Positions 17,774 through 26,605 of a stretch of 64,000 bases of DNA are shown here, one piece after another; position 1 is the stretch's first letter, and every line of letters starts with the position of its first letter. Origin of the DNA: Iodobacter arcticus (lineage in GTDB: Bacteria > Pseudomonadota > Gammaproteobacteria > Burkholderiales > Chitinibacteraceae); the NCBI RefSeq assembly GCF_042664895.1, contig NZ_JBHTBQ010000033.1, positions 1-64,000 on the forward strand, read 5' to 3'. The notes beneath the pieces were generated by a model that saw nothing but the letters and a program-made list of their open reading frames with translations, had not been told where the DNA came from and made no database searches. A program made the position numbers and the translations under genes.

Positions 17774-19030
17774 ATGCACCTGTCTGATTTAAAACACCTC
17801 CACGTTTCCGAACTTGTTGATATGGCTACGTCTTGCGAAATCGACGGTGCAAACCGGCTACGTAAGCAAGATCTTGTTTTTGCCATTCTGAAAACAAAAG
17901 CCAAGAAAGGCGAGAGCATTTACGGCGATGGAACGCTGGAAGTGTTGCCCGATGGTTTTGGTTTTTTGCGAAGCCCGGATACTTCTTATCTGGCTGGCCC
18001 TGATGATATTTATGTCAGTCCAAGCCAAATTCGTCGCTTTAATCTGCATACGGGGGACACCATCGATGGCGAAATTCGTACGCCTAAAGATGGCGAGCGC
18101 TACTTTGCGCTGGTTAAAGTCGATAAGGTCAATGGCGAGTCGCCAGAAAACGCCAAGCATAAAATCTTATTCGAAAACTTAACGCCACTATTTCCGAATA
18201 AGCGTTTGCATCTTGAGCGTGATATTCGCGCCGAAGAAAACGTCACTGGCCGCATCATTGATTTGATCGCCCCTATCGGTAAAGGCCAGCGCGCACTGTT
18301 AGTTGCGCCGCCCAAAACCGGTAAAACCGTGATGTTGCAGCATATTGCCCATGCGATTAGTGCCAATCACCCGGAAGTGATGCTGATTGTGCTCTTGATT
18401 GACGAGCGCCCTGAAGAAGTAACCGAAATGCAGCGCTCAGTGAAGGGCGAAGTGGTTTCTTCTACTTTTGATGAGCCAGCAACTCGCCACGTACAAGTAG
18501 CTGAGATGGTGATCGAAAAAGCCAAGCGCCTAGTTGAGCACAAAAAAGATGTAGTGATTTTGCTGGATTCGATTACCCGTCTGGCCCGCGCCTACAACAC
18601 CGTCGTGCCGGCCTCAGGCAAGGTACTGACGGGTGGTGTGGATGCGAACGCATTGCAGCGTCCTAAACGCTTCTTTGGTGCCGCACGTAATATTGAAGAA
18701 GGCGGTAGCTTAACGATTATTGCTACGGCATTGATCGATACCGGCAGCCGAATGGATGATGTGATTTACGAAGAATTCAAGGGTACGGGTAACAACGAAA
18801 TCCACCTTGATCGTCGGATGGCAGAAAAGCGCACTTATCCAGCACTCAATGTAAATCGTTCAGGTACGCGCCGTGAAGAATTGCTGATTCAGCAAGATCA
18901 ATTACAAAAGATTTGGGTTCTGCGCAAATTACTTTATCCAATGGATGATTTGGATGCGATGGAATTCCTATTAGATAAAATCAAAGGCACCAAGAATAAT
19001 ATGGATTTCTTTGATTCGATGCGTCGATAA
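17774..19030 (+). CDS. rho: Transcription termination factor Rho
   Basis: 418 residues, the normal length. N-terminal Rho domain (HLSDLKHLHVSELVDMA), cold-shock-like RNA-binding domain with GTLEVLPDGFGFLRSPD, then the hexameric ATPase core with Walker A APPKTGKTVM near residue 178, DERPEEVTEM and LDSITRLARAYN. Rho is the RNA helicase that ends untranslated transcripts. It follows trxA, with possible leader structure between them. Confidence 0.97.
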   Translation: MHLSDLKHLHVSELVDMATSCEIDGANRLRKQDLVFAILKTKAKKGESIYGDGTLEVLPDGFGFLRSPDTSYLAGPDDIYVSPSQIRRFNLHTGDTIDGEIRTPKDGERYFALVKVDKVNGESPENAKHKILFENLTPLFPNKRLHLERDIRAEENVTGRIIDLIAPIGKGQRALLVAPPKTGKTVMLQHIAHAISANHPEVMLIVLLIDERPEEVTEMQRSVKGEVVSSTFDEPATRHVQVAEMVIEKAKRLVEHKKDVVILLDSITRLARAYNTVVPASGKVLTGGVDANALQRPKRFFGAARNIEEGGSLTIIATALIDTGSRMDDVIYEEFKGTGNNEIHLDRRMAEKRTYPALNVNRSGTRREELLIQQDQLQKIWVLRKLLYPMDDLDAMEFLLDKIKGTKNNMDFFDSMRR

Positions 19031-19033
19031 ATA

Positions 19034-19200
19034 CCTAGCAGCCCATTGGACTTAGCATCAGTCGGCTGCAAAATCACCTGATCGGCCCATATTTCACCGT
19101 ATTTTTGACCAATAACTCGTTATTGGCACTGCAAATCCGGCAAAATCTGGTCTCGATCAAGCGATTTTTCGCTTCGACCACCTAAGTCCAGCAGGCTGCT
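19034..19200. repeat. Long-arm inverted repeat element between rho and rpmE2 (MITE-like)
   Basis: AGCAGCCCATTGGACTTAG at 19037-19055 pairs with CTAAGTCCAGCAGGCTGCT at 19182-19200 (16 of about 19 positions). The interior holds no open frame and includes smaller stems (AAGCGATTTTTCGCTT). This fills most of the 270-bp gap. Size and ends suggest a non-autonomous mobile element; no target duplication was identified. Confidence 0.5.
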
Positions 19201-19299
19201 ACAGCGCAGCTTGTTCAAACTGCGCTTTTGTGCGATGATCTCGTTTTTATGGCTAGTGTTGGCACAACCCCAGCACGCTAACAAATAAAGGGAAGTAAA

Positions 19300-19557
19300 A
19301 TGAAAGATGGTATTCACCCAGAATATAAAGACGTTGTATTTCATGACACAGCGGCTGATTTCAAATTTATGAGTCGTTCTACTCTGACAGCTAAACAAAC
19401 TATCGTTTGGACTGACGGCAAAGAGTACCCACTGGTTAAGCTGGATATTTCTTCGGAATCGCACCCATTCTACACCGGCAAACAAAAGATCGTGGACACT
19501 GCTGGTCGTATCGACAAGTTCCGTCAAAAATACAGCATGTACGGCAGCAAGGAATAA
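19300..19557 (+). CDS. rpmE2: Ribosomal protein bL31, type B
   Basis: 85 residues starting MKDGIHPEYKDVVFHDTAA, with SRSTLTAKQTIVWTDGKEYP and SSESHPFYTGKQKIVDTAGR. The Cys ligands of the zinc-binding type A form are absent, so this is the zinc-independent type B paralogue. It is a large-subunit protein. An AAAGGGAAG site precedes the ATG. Its place after rho is conserved. Confidence 0.95.
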   Translation: MKDGIHPEYKDVVFHDTAADFKFMSRSTLTAKQTIVWTDGKEYPLVKLDISSESHPFYTGKQKIVDTAGRIDKFRQKYSMYGSKE

Positions 19558-19577
19558 TTGTTCCTGCGCAGTATCTG

Positions 19578-19606
19578 AAAAAGGCAGCCGCGCGCTGCCT
19601 TTTTTG
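19578..19606 (+). terminator. Rho-independent terminator of rpmE2
   Basis: AAAGGCAGC / GCTGCCTTT stem with a short CGCGC loop and six T residues, 20 bp after the rpmE2 stop. Confidence 0.85.
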
Positions 19607-19673
19607 CATTTAAAAGTCGTCTTTAAAAATCCAATACCCGCTATTGGATTCCTGCAGGCCTTGGGCAAATACC

Positions 19674-21299
19674 ATGTTGACTTATATTCCTTCTATCGAG
19701 CGCGAACCGCTGGCTGCAGGCACCGAAAAGCCTTGGCTATTGTTGCTTCTTTGCTTGGTCTGGTTGCTACCAGGCCTGATTGGTCATGATCCTTGGAAGC
19801 CGGATGAGGTTGAAACGGCGGCAGTGATTCAACAGTTTATGCATGGGGCTTATTGGTCGGTACCACAGTTTGCCGGTCAGCCTTATTTAGAGCATGCCCC
19901 TTTGTATTATTGGAGCGCTGCCTTATTGGCCTGGCCTTTGCAAAAGCTGGGTATGGCAGTGCACGATGCGGCCCGTTTAACGACGGGCATTTGGATGGCG
20001 CTCGGTTTATGGGGCGTGGGGATGGCAGGCCGAGAGCTGTATGGCCGCCGCTTTGGCCGTGTGGCAGTGATTACCCTGATTGGCTGCATTGGTTTGATTA
20101 TCTGGGGCCATCATCTGTCCCCGCAAGTGTTAGTGCTGGCCGGTTTTTCATGGCATATTTATGCGCTTGCCTACGCACTCCGCCAGCCGCTAAGTGCTGG
20201 GTTTGTGTTGGGAGTCGCTTGGCTGTTATTGCTTCTGGGCGGGAACTGGGCTGAGTTTATTCTGGCATTTGCATCGGCTTTGCTGCTGTTTCTATTTAAG
20301 CCTTGGCGAAATACTTCTTATGGCGTGAGTTTACTATCTGCTTTGGTGATCGCTGTTCCGCTGAGTGCAATCTGGCCTATCGATCTTTATCAGCATGCCC
20401 GCCCGGTTTTTGATTTATGGATTAATCAATATGCTTTAGGGCCATTTGGCGGGCTGGCTGATTTTAAAGCGTTTCATGCTTTTGGCTTTTTCTCATCCAT
20501 CGTATTGTGGTTTGCTTGGCCAGCTTTGCCTCTGGCAATTTGGGGTTTATGGGCAAATCGTCGCCAGCTGATTCAGCCAAAGATGCTATTGCCTAGCGTG
20601 TTGCTACTATTGCATGTGCTTTGGTTTGTGATGGCAGGTGATGCGCGTGAATCGCATGCGCTGATTGTTTTACTGCCTTTATCGATTCTGGCCGCCAGCG
20701 GAGTAGATGATCTGCGCCGAGGTGCAGCTCAGGCGCTCAATTGGTTTGGCATGATGACCTTTGGCCTGTTTACGGGCCTGCTCTGGCTGGGTTGGCTGGC
20801 TGTGCATATCGGAGTGCCTACTGGAATGGCAAGAACGCTGCGTGAGGCAAGCCCGGCGTATATTGCGCAGTGGGATTACTTAGGTTTGGTTTTTGCGTTG
20901 TGCTTAACGATCATCTGGTGCTTTGTGATTGCACGTAAACGCCCGCCAGGGCGCTTGGCGGTGACGAACTGGGCGTGTGGTGTGGCTTTGGTTTGGGGCG
21001 TGCTGATTAGCTTGTGGCAGCCTTGGCTGGATGCTCAAAAAAGTTATCGGGCGGTTTCTTATTCTTTGCGTGATGCCATGCAAGAGCGCAAGGATTGTAT
21101 CGATGGGCGCAATATTCCTTCAGCTCCTCTTGCTTCATTTGAGTATTTTGCCGGGATTACTCTGAAGCAGGGGGCTAAAGCGGAGTTGTGTTCTTTACGG
21201 ATGACCATTGGTGGCGAGCCACTGGGCAGCACGGTGCTATGGCGTGGCAATCGCGCGGGGGAGCATAAAGAGTCTTTTGCTTTGATTACGGTGCAATAA
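19674..21299 (+). CDS. GT39/ArnT-like membrane glycosyltransferase
   Basis: About 541 residues from the ATG at 19674. The first loop carries DPWKPDEVETAAVIQQFMHG followed by WSVPQFAGQPYLEHAPLYYW, the GT-C pattern (acidic residue after the first membrane helix, then a substrate-side E/H..P..YW motif) of ArnT and protein mannosyltransferase-type enzymes. About eleven hydrophobic segments follow. Such enzymes transfer sugars from a polyprenyl-phosphate donor on the periplasmic side, for example onto lipid A. The specific acceptor is unknown; no arn operon adjoins it. It is bounded by terminators at 19578 and 21305. Confidence 0.7.
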   Translation: MLTYIPSIEREPLAAGTEKPWLLLLLCLVWLLPGLIGHDPWKPDEVETAAVIQQFMHGAYWSVPQFAGQPYLEHAPLYYWSAALLAWPLQKLGMAVHDAARLTTGIWMALGLWGVGMAGRELYGRRFGRVAVITLIGCIGLIIWGHHLSPQVLVLAGFSWHIYALAYALRQPLSAGFVLGVAWLLLLLGGNWAEFILAFASALLLFLFKPWRNTSYGVSLLSALVIAVPLSAIWPIDLYQHARPVFDLWINQYALGPFGGLADFKAFHAFGFFSSIVLWFAWPALPLAIWGLWANRRQLIQPKMLLPSVLLLLHVLWFVMAGDARESHALIVLLPLSILAASGVDDLRRGAAQALNWFGMMTFGLFTGLLWLGWLAVHIGVPTGMARTLREASPAYIAQWDYLGLVFALCLTIIWCFVIARKRPPGRLAVTNWACGVALVWGVLISLWQPWLDAQKSYRAVSYSLRDAMQERKDCIDGRNIPSAPLASFEYFAGITLKQGAKAELCSLRMTIGGEPLGSTVLWRGNRAGEHKESFALITVQ

Positions 21300-21304
21300 G
21301 CAAA

Positions 21305-21336
21305 AAAGGATCGCTTACATAAGTAAGCGATCCTTT
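21305..21336 (-). terminator. Bidirectional terminator, 14-bp perfect stem
   Basis: AAAGGATCGCTTAC / GTAAGCGATCCTTT with an ATAA loop between two convergent genes. The minus-strand exit has a T6 run, so it is strongest for the DUF3149 gene; the plus-strand exit is T-rich after a few bases. Confidence 0.85.
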
Positions 21337-21349
21337 AGATGTTTTATTT

Positions 21350-21535
21350 TTAGAGTGATGATTGTTTTTTTGTGTTGTTCTCAATTCTTTTTTCGTGTGC
21401 TGCTGTTTCTTCGATCACTTTGCGCCGAACGTAGAAAAAAATATACGCGGCCATTCCCAGAATAAATAGAATAGTAAATAAGCTTAATAAGCCAATATCA
21501 GAAGTAAACAGCGCTTGCAGAGGTGTGTTTTCCAT
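21350..21535 (-). CDS. DUF3149 small membrane protein
   Basis: 61 residues from MENTPLQALFTSD. I prefer this ATG at 21535 over one 57 bases upstream because the upstream codons read as leader sequence and a GGTG lies 8 bases before it. One transmembrane helix (LLSLFTILFILGMAAYIFFY) is followed by a basic then polar tail. It matches the DUF3149 pattern of tiny membrane proteins common in betaproteobacteria. No function is known. Confidence 0.65.
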   Translation of the reverse strand: MENTPLQALFTSDIGLLSLFTILFILGMAAYIFFYVRRKVIEETAAHEKRIENNTKKQSSL

Positions 21536-21634
21536 GATGATCACCATGTATTTATATAATGCTATATAAATACAAAGCGTTGCTCTGAGCATTGATGAAA
21601 ATCAAGCTTTGTATGTCTTTATCATTTTTTGTGC

Positions 21635-23479
21635 TTATTCGGCGATTTTGCTGTAAATAACCGTCTGATTTCTACCCTCGTTTTTTGCCTGATAAAGTGC
21701 CAGATCTGCACGCTTAAGGATGCGATCAAGTTTATCATCGTCGGCGCAGAGTATGCTTAGTCCAATACTGGCAGTGAATTGCAGCGTTTGCTCGTTTGCT
21801 AATGAAATACGCTGTGCTTCAATGCGCTGACGCAAGCGCTCTGCAACCGGATAGCCTTTTTCTAAATCCGTTTCGGGTAATAAAATGGCAAATTCCTCAC
21901 CGCCAATACGACCAATAATATCGATATCCCGTAATGTGGTGCGACAAAGCTCGGCCAGGCTTTGAATCGCTTTATCACCAATATCATGCCCCCAGTTATC
22001 ATTAATACGCTTGAAGTGATCAATGTCGAGCATGATCACAATCAGTGGCTGCTGATTACGTTTGGCACGTGCAATTTCATGATTTGCGCGTTCGGTAAAA
22101 TAAGCACGATTAAATAAGCCAGATAAGCTATCAATTGTGGCTTTATGTTGCAGATCGGCTTCCAGTTGTTTTTTGCTGGTGATATCGCTGATACCAATCA
22201 TAAGCGTCGTGATTTGGTTGGTTTCGTGCATAGACATTGAAAGATTACCCCAAAACGGTTGGCCATCTTTACGTTGCAGCATTACTTCAATATTGTGCTG
22301 GCATTGCCCTTGTTGAATTTTTTGAACTTGCTCCATAAACATGGGTTTGGATTTATATAATTCAAAAGCGCGTTGCGATAAAGCGCCTGCCTGTGTTTGG
22401 TCAAATAATTCTGCGGCCTGATGATTGATATAAGTAATAAAGTAATCCGGCATACGGGCAAGCACAATGGCCACAGGACTGGTTTCAATCATTTGCCTGA
22501 AACGTGCCTCGCTTGCATTTAAGTGTTTTTCTTTTTTATGCAGATTTTGAGTTAAACGATGTGATCGCCAAAAGAAATAACACATTAGCAAAGCCATAAT
22601 CAGTAGCGTTCCACCACCTAGTAAGTAATACAGGGTGTTGTTTCGCCAACGTAATAAATAATCGTCAGATGAGGCATTCACAATCACAATAAAAGGCGTT
22701 TCTTTTATTAAATGATAGCTGCTGATGCTTTGGGTGGGACTGATGTGGTTAACTAATATTTTACTTTCTTTACCTGCGAGCAAATCTTTGATGCCTGCCT
22801 CGTCTAAGGGTAAGGCGAGCGCATTGGGTGGGTATTTTGCAAGGATGTTTTTATTCTGATCGATGAGCTGAATGCTGCCGTGCTTGCCTAAAGGAAGCGC
22901 ACTTAATAAACCATCTAAATAGCTGCGGGTCATGCTGGCGACAATTAATCCGGAAAATTCAGCAGTCAACGATTCAACCCGCCTGGCAACAACAATGCCT
23001 GTATTCTGACTATGGCTGGCAAGGCGAGCATAAATTCGCTCTTGATAGCGATTGTTACGAATCAGCTGAAAATAAGCATCGTCCATTAATTGCCCGTGGC
23101 CGGGTGTATCTAGCGCACGATGGGTGATACTGCTATTGCTGCTCACGAGGACGATATTGTCCGCTTGGTGCACTTGAAGCAGTTTATCTAATAAAATATT
23201 TTGTAATTCTGCATTGCGGCTGTCGCCTTGCTCTGCATTCAGAAGGTCTTGAGGGCTGATCCGATCGCTTAAATCTTTAAGAACAATATCTATTTCTCTT
23301 AATGCACTGCTGATTTGATTGGCTACTTCGCTGGATTGGTGAGTCACGTTCAAACGGGTGCGTTGCACCTCAATCCTGTAAGAGCTATTGACTTGATAGG
23401 CAAGAATAAAAATCATCCCCAGGCCAAAAAGCATGGCAAGCAGGGTGATAAAAGCAGATTGGCGAGTGGTCCAGTTCAT
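21635..23479 (-). CDS. Diguanylate cyclase with Cache-type sensor and PAS domain
   Basis: 614 residues: a membrane helix (~10-30), a periplasmic dCache-like sensor (~35-275), a second helix (~283-305), a PAS domain (~320-440, with MIGISDITSKKQ at its end) and a GGDEF domain (~445-614). The active site is GGEEF near residue 526, and an RDID inhibitory site stands the canonical five residues before it, so it should make c-di-GMP and be product-inhibited. The ligand is unknown. The next gene, 40 bp downstream on the same strand, is yajQ, a family with reported c-di-GMP binders. Confidence 0.92.
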   Translation of the reverse strand: MNWTTRQSAFITLLAMLFGLGMIFILAYQVNSSYRIEVQRTRLNVTHQSSEVANQISSALREIDIVLKDLSDRISPQDLLNAEQGDSRNAELQNILLDKLLQVHQADNIVLVSSNSSITHRALDTPGHGQLMDDAYFQLIRNNRYQERIYARLASHSQNTGIVVARRVESLTAEFSGLIVASMTRSYLDGLLSALPLGKHGSIQLIDQNKNILAKYPPNALALPLDEAGIKDLLAGKESKILVNHISPTQSISSYHLIKETPFIVIVNASSDDYLLRWRNNTLYYLLGGGTLLIMALLMCYFFWRSHRLTQNLHKKEKHLNASEARFRQMIETSPVAIVLARMPDYFITYINHQAAELFDQTQAGALSQRAFELYKSKPMFMEQVQKIQQGQCQHNIEVMLQRKDGQPFWGNLSMSMHETNQITTLMIGISDITSKKQLEADLQHKATIDSLSGLFNRAYFTERANHEIARAKRNQQPLIVIMLDIDHFKRINDNWGHDIGDKAIQSLAELCRTTLRDIDIIGRIGGEEFAILLPETDLEKGYPVAERLRQRIEAQRISLANEQTLQFTASIGLSILCADDDKLDRILKRADLALYQAKNEGRNQTVIYSKIAE

Positions 23480-23519
23480 GGCGTGGGCGGCAACGATCTG
23501 CCGCCCTAATCCTCAATGA

Positions 23520-24014
23520 TTAGTCGCGGAAGTTTTGGTACTGTAATGGAAAATCAGTAATTGATTTACGCATTAATGCGATGACTTCTTGCAAAATATC
23601 ACGCTTGGCACCCGTTACACGCACGGTATCACCTTGAATGGCGGTTTGCACTTTTAGCTTTTCATCTTTAATCAGTTTGATGATTTTTTTTGCTAAGTCT
23701 TGATCAATCCCAGCCTTGATTTTCATTTCTAGCTTTACTTTGTTACCAGATATTTTTTGTATTTCGCCGCTTTCTAAGCGCTTACTGCTATCGGCTTCTT
23801 TTTTCTCTAAGGCTGGAAATAAAATATCTTTAATCTGATCGAGCTGCGCATTGGAATCGCCATGCAGGGTAATGGTTTCGTCTTTTTCGTTTAAATCGAC
23901 TTTGGCGCTGGTTCCTTTAAAATCAAAGCGATTATTGATCACACGATCAACCGCATCAATCGCATTTTTGAGGGCAACCATATCGAGTTCGGAGCTAATG
24001 TCGAAAGAAGGCAC
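23520..24014 (-). CDS. yajQ: YajQ family nucleotide-binding protein
   Basis: 164 residues, full length. It has the YajQ opening PSFDISSELDMVALKNAIDA, then VINNRFDFKGT, and the end VRVTGAKRDILQEVIALMR. YajQ proteins bind tRNA/GTP in vitro, and a Xanthomonas member is a c-di-GMP receptor acting in virulence gene control. AGGAGAAGC precedes the ATG. Its adjacency to a diguanylate cyclase is suggestive but not proof of a shared pathway. Confidence 0.93.
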   Translation of the reverse strand: MPSFDISSELDMVALKNAIDAVDRVINNRFDFKGTSAKVDLNEKDETITLHGDSNAQLDQIKDILFPALEKKEADSSKRLESGEIQKISGNKVKLEMKIKAGIDQDLAKKIIKLIKDEKLKVQTAIQGDTVRVTGAKRDILQEVIALMRKSITDFPLQYQNFRD

Positions 24015-24066
24015 AGGCTTCTCCTTTTTGTAAGTAGTTAATTAAATCTGTTTGGTGTTTTGTGGT

Positions 24067-24378
24067 TTAAGCAAAATGACAAACATAATGCAGTGTTTCC
24101 AGTGTTTCAATGCTAAAGCTAGAGTTGGCTGGCACATTAAAGCTTTGACCTGCAGTATAGGGGGTAGCCTCTGATTCACCGGCTAGTTTTACATGGCAAA
24201 GGCCCGCAACGATTTCCATGATTTCTGCTGCCCCAGTATTAAAGGTTAAAGCCGATGGCAAAATAACGCCGACCGTTTTCTTTTCACCACTGGCTAAAAT
24301 CAGTGTGTGCGATACACATAGGCCGTCGAAATAAACATTGCCTTGCTTGAGTACAGATACATTATCAAATTGTGACAT
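24067..24378 (-). CDS. ppnP: Pyrimidine/purine nucleoside phosphorylase PpnP
   Basis: 103 residues of the DUF1255/YaiE cupin family, with SVLKQGNVYFDGLCVSHTL, GEKKTVGVILPSALTF and a small-barrel end SFNVPANSSFSIETLE. The E. coli homologue phosphorolyses several purine and pyrimidine nucleosides. It is 52 bp after the yajQ stop in the same run of minus-strand genes. Length is typical. Confidence 0.88.
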   Translation of the reverse strand: MSQFDNVSVLKQGNVYFDGLCVSHTLILASGEKKTVGVILPSALTFNTGAAEIMEIVAGLCHVKLAGESEATPYTAGQSFNVPANSSFSIETLETLHYVCHFA

Positions 24379-24390
24379 AGAGAATTCTCT

Positions 24391-24612
24391 TTATTTTTGA
24401 ATGACTTCGGTGAGCACTGTCTTAATAATAAAGCCGAATACGCCAAACCCTAGCGTAAAAAATAAAACCAAGGAACCGTATTTTCCTGCTTTAGAATCTG
24501 CGGCTAAGCGATAAATGATAAAGCCCATATAAATGATGAGGCCGGTACAGAGGATAGACACCGATAACGTGGTGAATGTTTCCTCAGACATATTTTGAAG
24601 CGCCTCAAGCAT
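24391..24612 (-). CDS. DUF2788 small membrane protein
   Basis: 73 residues with two hydrophobic segments (about 15-36 and 45-66) linked by RLAADSKAGKYG. This matches DUF2788, small inner-membrane proteins of betaproteobacteria with no known function. It is 12 bp upstream of ppnP and a GAAAG/GGAAAC stretch precedes the ATG. Confidence 0.75.
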   Translation of the reverse strand: MLEALQNMSEETFTTLSVSILCTGLIIYMGFIIYRLAADSKAGKYGSLVLFFTLGFGVFGFIIKTVLTEVIQK

Positions 24613-24630
24613 GATGGTTTCCTTTGACGA

Positions 24631-24657
24631 ACAAAGCCGGCTCGAAGCCGGCTTTGT
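24631..24657 (-). terminator. Hairpin after argG (terminator-like)
   Basis: 11-bp perfect stem ACAAAGCCGGC / GCCGGCTTTGT with a TCGAA loop, 15 bp after the argG stop. There is no good T run on the minus strand, so termination efficiency is uncertain. Confidence 0.55.
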
Positions 24658-24672
24658 AAAATAGCGATAAGC

Positions 24673-25887
24673 TTACTTACGTAGTTTGGCGGCAATTCTC
24701 ATGCGCAGTGCATTGAGTTTAATAAAGCCTGCTGCATCTGCTTGATTATAAGCCCCGCCGTCGTCTTCAAAGGTGGCAATGTTGGCATCAAACAGTGATT
24801 CTTTAGAATCACGGCCCACCACAATGACATTCCCTTTGTAGAGCTTGACGCGTACCCAGCCATTTACATGGGTTTGACTTGCATCAATCATGCTTTGCAG
24901 CATCAGGCGCTCTGGTGCCCACCAGTAGCCGTTGTAAATCAGGCTGGCGTATTTAGGCATCAGTTCGTCTTTAAGGTGAGCCACTTCCCGATCAAGGCAG
25001 ATTGATTCAATGGCGCGGTGCGCCTTGAGCATAATCGTGCCACCTGGGGTTTCGTAGCAGCCACGGCTCTTCATGCCTACAAAGCGGTTTTCGACCAGAT
25101 CAAGACGGCCAATGCCGTGCTTGCCACCGAGTTTATTCAGCGTGGTTAATATGGTGGCAGGGCTCATCTTCACGCCGTTAATGCCGACGATATCGCCTTG
25201 CTCGTATTCAAGCTCTACATACTCAGCCGCGTCCGGTGCTTTTTCCGGGCTAACCGACCATAACCACATGTCTTCTTCTGGCTCGGCAGCTGGGTCTTCC
25301 AGTGCTTGGCCCTCGTAAGAGATATGCAGCAGATTGGCATCCATTGAGTAAGGGCTGCCGCCATTTTTTTTCTTGGCAATATCCATGCCGTGTTTTTCAG
25401 CGTAATCAAGCAGCTTTTCACGGCTGTTTAAATCCCACTCACGCCACGGTGCAATCACTTTAATATCTGGGCGCAGGGCGTAATAGCCTAGCTCGAAGCG
25501 AACTTGATCGTTGCCCTTGCCTGTGGCTCCGTGGCTAACGGCATCTGCGCCGGTTAAATTAGCAATTTCAATTTGACGCTTAGCAATCAGCGGGCGGGCA
25601 ATGGACGTGCCCAGCAGGTATTCACCTTCGTAAACCGTGTTTGCGCGGAACATGGGGAATACAAAGTCACGCACAAATTCTTCGCGTAAATCATCAATAA
25701 AAATATTTTCTGGCTGAATGCCAAACTGCACCGCTTTTTGGCGAGCTGGCTCAAGCTCTTCGCCTTGGCCCAGGTCTGCGGTAAATGTCACCACTTCGCA
25801 TTGATATGTATCTTGCAACCACTTCAGAATTACCGAGGTATCGAGGCCACCGGAGTAGGCAAGAACCGCTTTTTTTACATCAGACAT
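24673..25887 (-). CDS. argG: Argininosuccinate synthase ArgG
   Basis: 404 residues from the ATG at 25887, chosen because TTGGAGT lies 6 bases upstream; a start nine codons earlier would add MPFSLLGVL without support. ATP pyrophosphatase motif AYSGGLDTSVILKWL near residue 8, SHGATGKGNDQVRFE, and the C-terminal EGEYLLGTSIARPLIA region are diagnostic. It joins citrulline and aspartate in arginine synthesis. argF is on the same strand, two genes upstream. Confidence 0.97.
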   Translation of the reverse strand: MSDVKKAVLAYSGGLDTSVILKWLQDTYQCEVVTFTADLGQGEELEPARQKAVQFGIQPENIFIDDLREEFVRDFVFPMFRANTVYEGEYLLGTSIARPLIAKRQIEIANLTGADAVSHGATGKGNDQVRFELGYYALRPDIKVIAPWREWDLNSREKLLDYAEKHGMDIAKKKNGGSPYSMDANLLHISYEGQALEDPAAEPEEDMWLWSVSPEKAPDAAEYVELEYEQGDIVGINGVKMSPATILTTLNKLGGKHGIGRLDLVENRFVGMKSRGCYETPGGTIMLKAHRAIESICLDREVAHLKDELMPKYASLIYNGYWWAPERLMLQSMIDASQTHVNGWVRVKLYKGNVIVVGRDSKESLFDANIATFEDDGGAYNQADAAGFIKLNALRMRIAAKLRK

Positions 25888-25917
25888 GAGAACTCCAAGA
25901 AGGGAGAAAGGCAAGGA

Positions 25918-26538
25918 TTAGTGAATAAGAGCAAGCCGCGCACCAAAACTGATGAAAAGTACACCGGTCAGGCGAGCCAGCCAGCGGCCCAGCCACTGTT
26001 TGCCTGCTAGCCGCCGAGAAAGGCCAGCGCCAGCAAAAATTAAAAAGGTCAGATAAGCCAAACTTACGGCTTGTACGATCATGCCAAGTACTACAAACGT
26101 CAATGGAACCCGATCATAAGTTGGATCCACAAACTGGGGGAAGAATGCCATAAAAAATAATATAGCTTTCACATTAACCAGTGAAATTGAGAGTGCCTGC
26201 TTAAAAATATGACTAGATGGCACTTCAATAGGGGTACTGCTTGTTGCTTGCGGTTTGGCAAGCAGCATTTTTAAACCCATCCAAGCTAAGTATGCCGCAC
26301 CTGCATAACGAACCATATCAAAGGCTGCCGGGTGAGTGCGCATTAAAGAAGCAACACCAACGCTGGCTAATAGCATCAGGATAAAGTCACCCGTTACAAT
26401 GCCTGCCGCAGCGGCATAGCCTGCACGCACGCCTTGTTTGGCTGCAACAGAAAGTGCAAAAATGGAATTGGGTCCCGGCAATAAGATAATAAAAATAGTG
26501 CCGAGTAAATAGCTGCTTAAATCGGTAATGCCAAACAT
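25918..26538 (-). CDS. leuE: LysE/RhtB family exporter, LeuE-like
   Basis: 206 residues with six hydrophobic segments. The signature IILLPGPNSIFALSVAAKQG (residues ~17-36) is the LysE/RhtB motif. Overall it resembles E. coli LeuE, including SLVNVKAILFFMAFFPQFVD and the C-terminal FISFGARLALIH. It exports amino acids (leucine and analogues in E. coli) across the inner membrane. It lies between argG and argF on the same strand; substrate assignment is by similarity from memory. Confidence 0.75.
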   Translation of the reverse strand: MFGITDLSSYLLGTIFIILLPGPNSIFALSVAAKQGVRAGYAAAAGIVTGDFILMLLASVGVASLMRTHPAAFDMVRYAGAAYLAWMGLKMLLAKPQATSSTPIEVPSSHIFKQALSISLVNVKAILFFMAFFPQFVDPTYDRVPLTFVVLGMIVQAVSLAYLTFLIFAGAGLSRRLAGKQWLGRWLARLTGVLFISFGARLALIH

Positions 26539-26605
26539 TAAGGGTGATCCTGTATCACGGGGCTGGAAATAAGCAATGTGTGCCCATTTCTGGGTAGTTA
26601 GCTAT

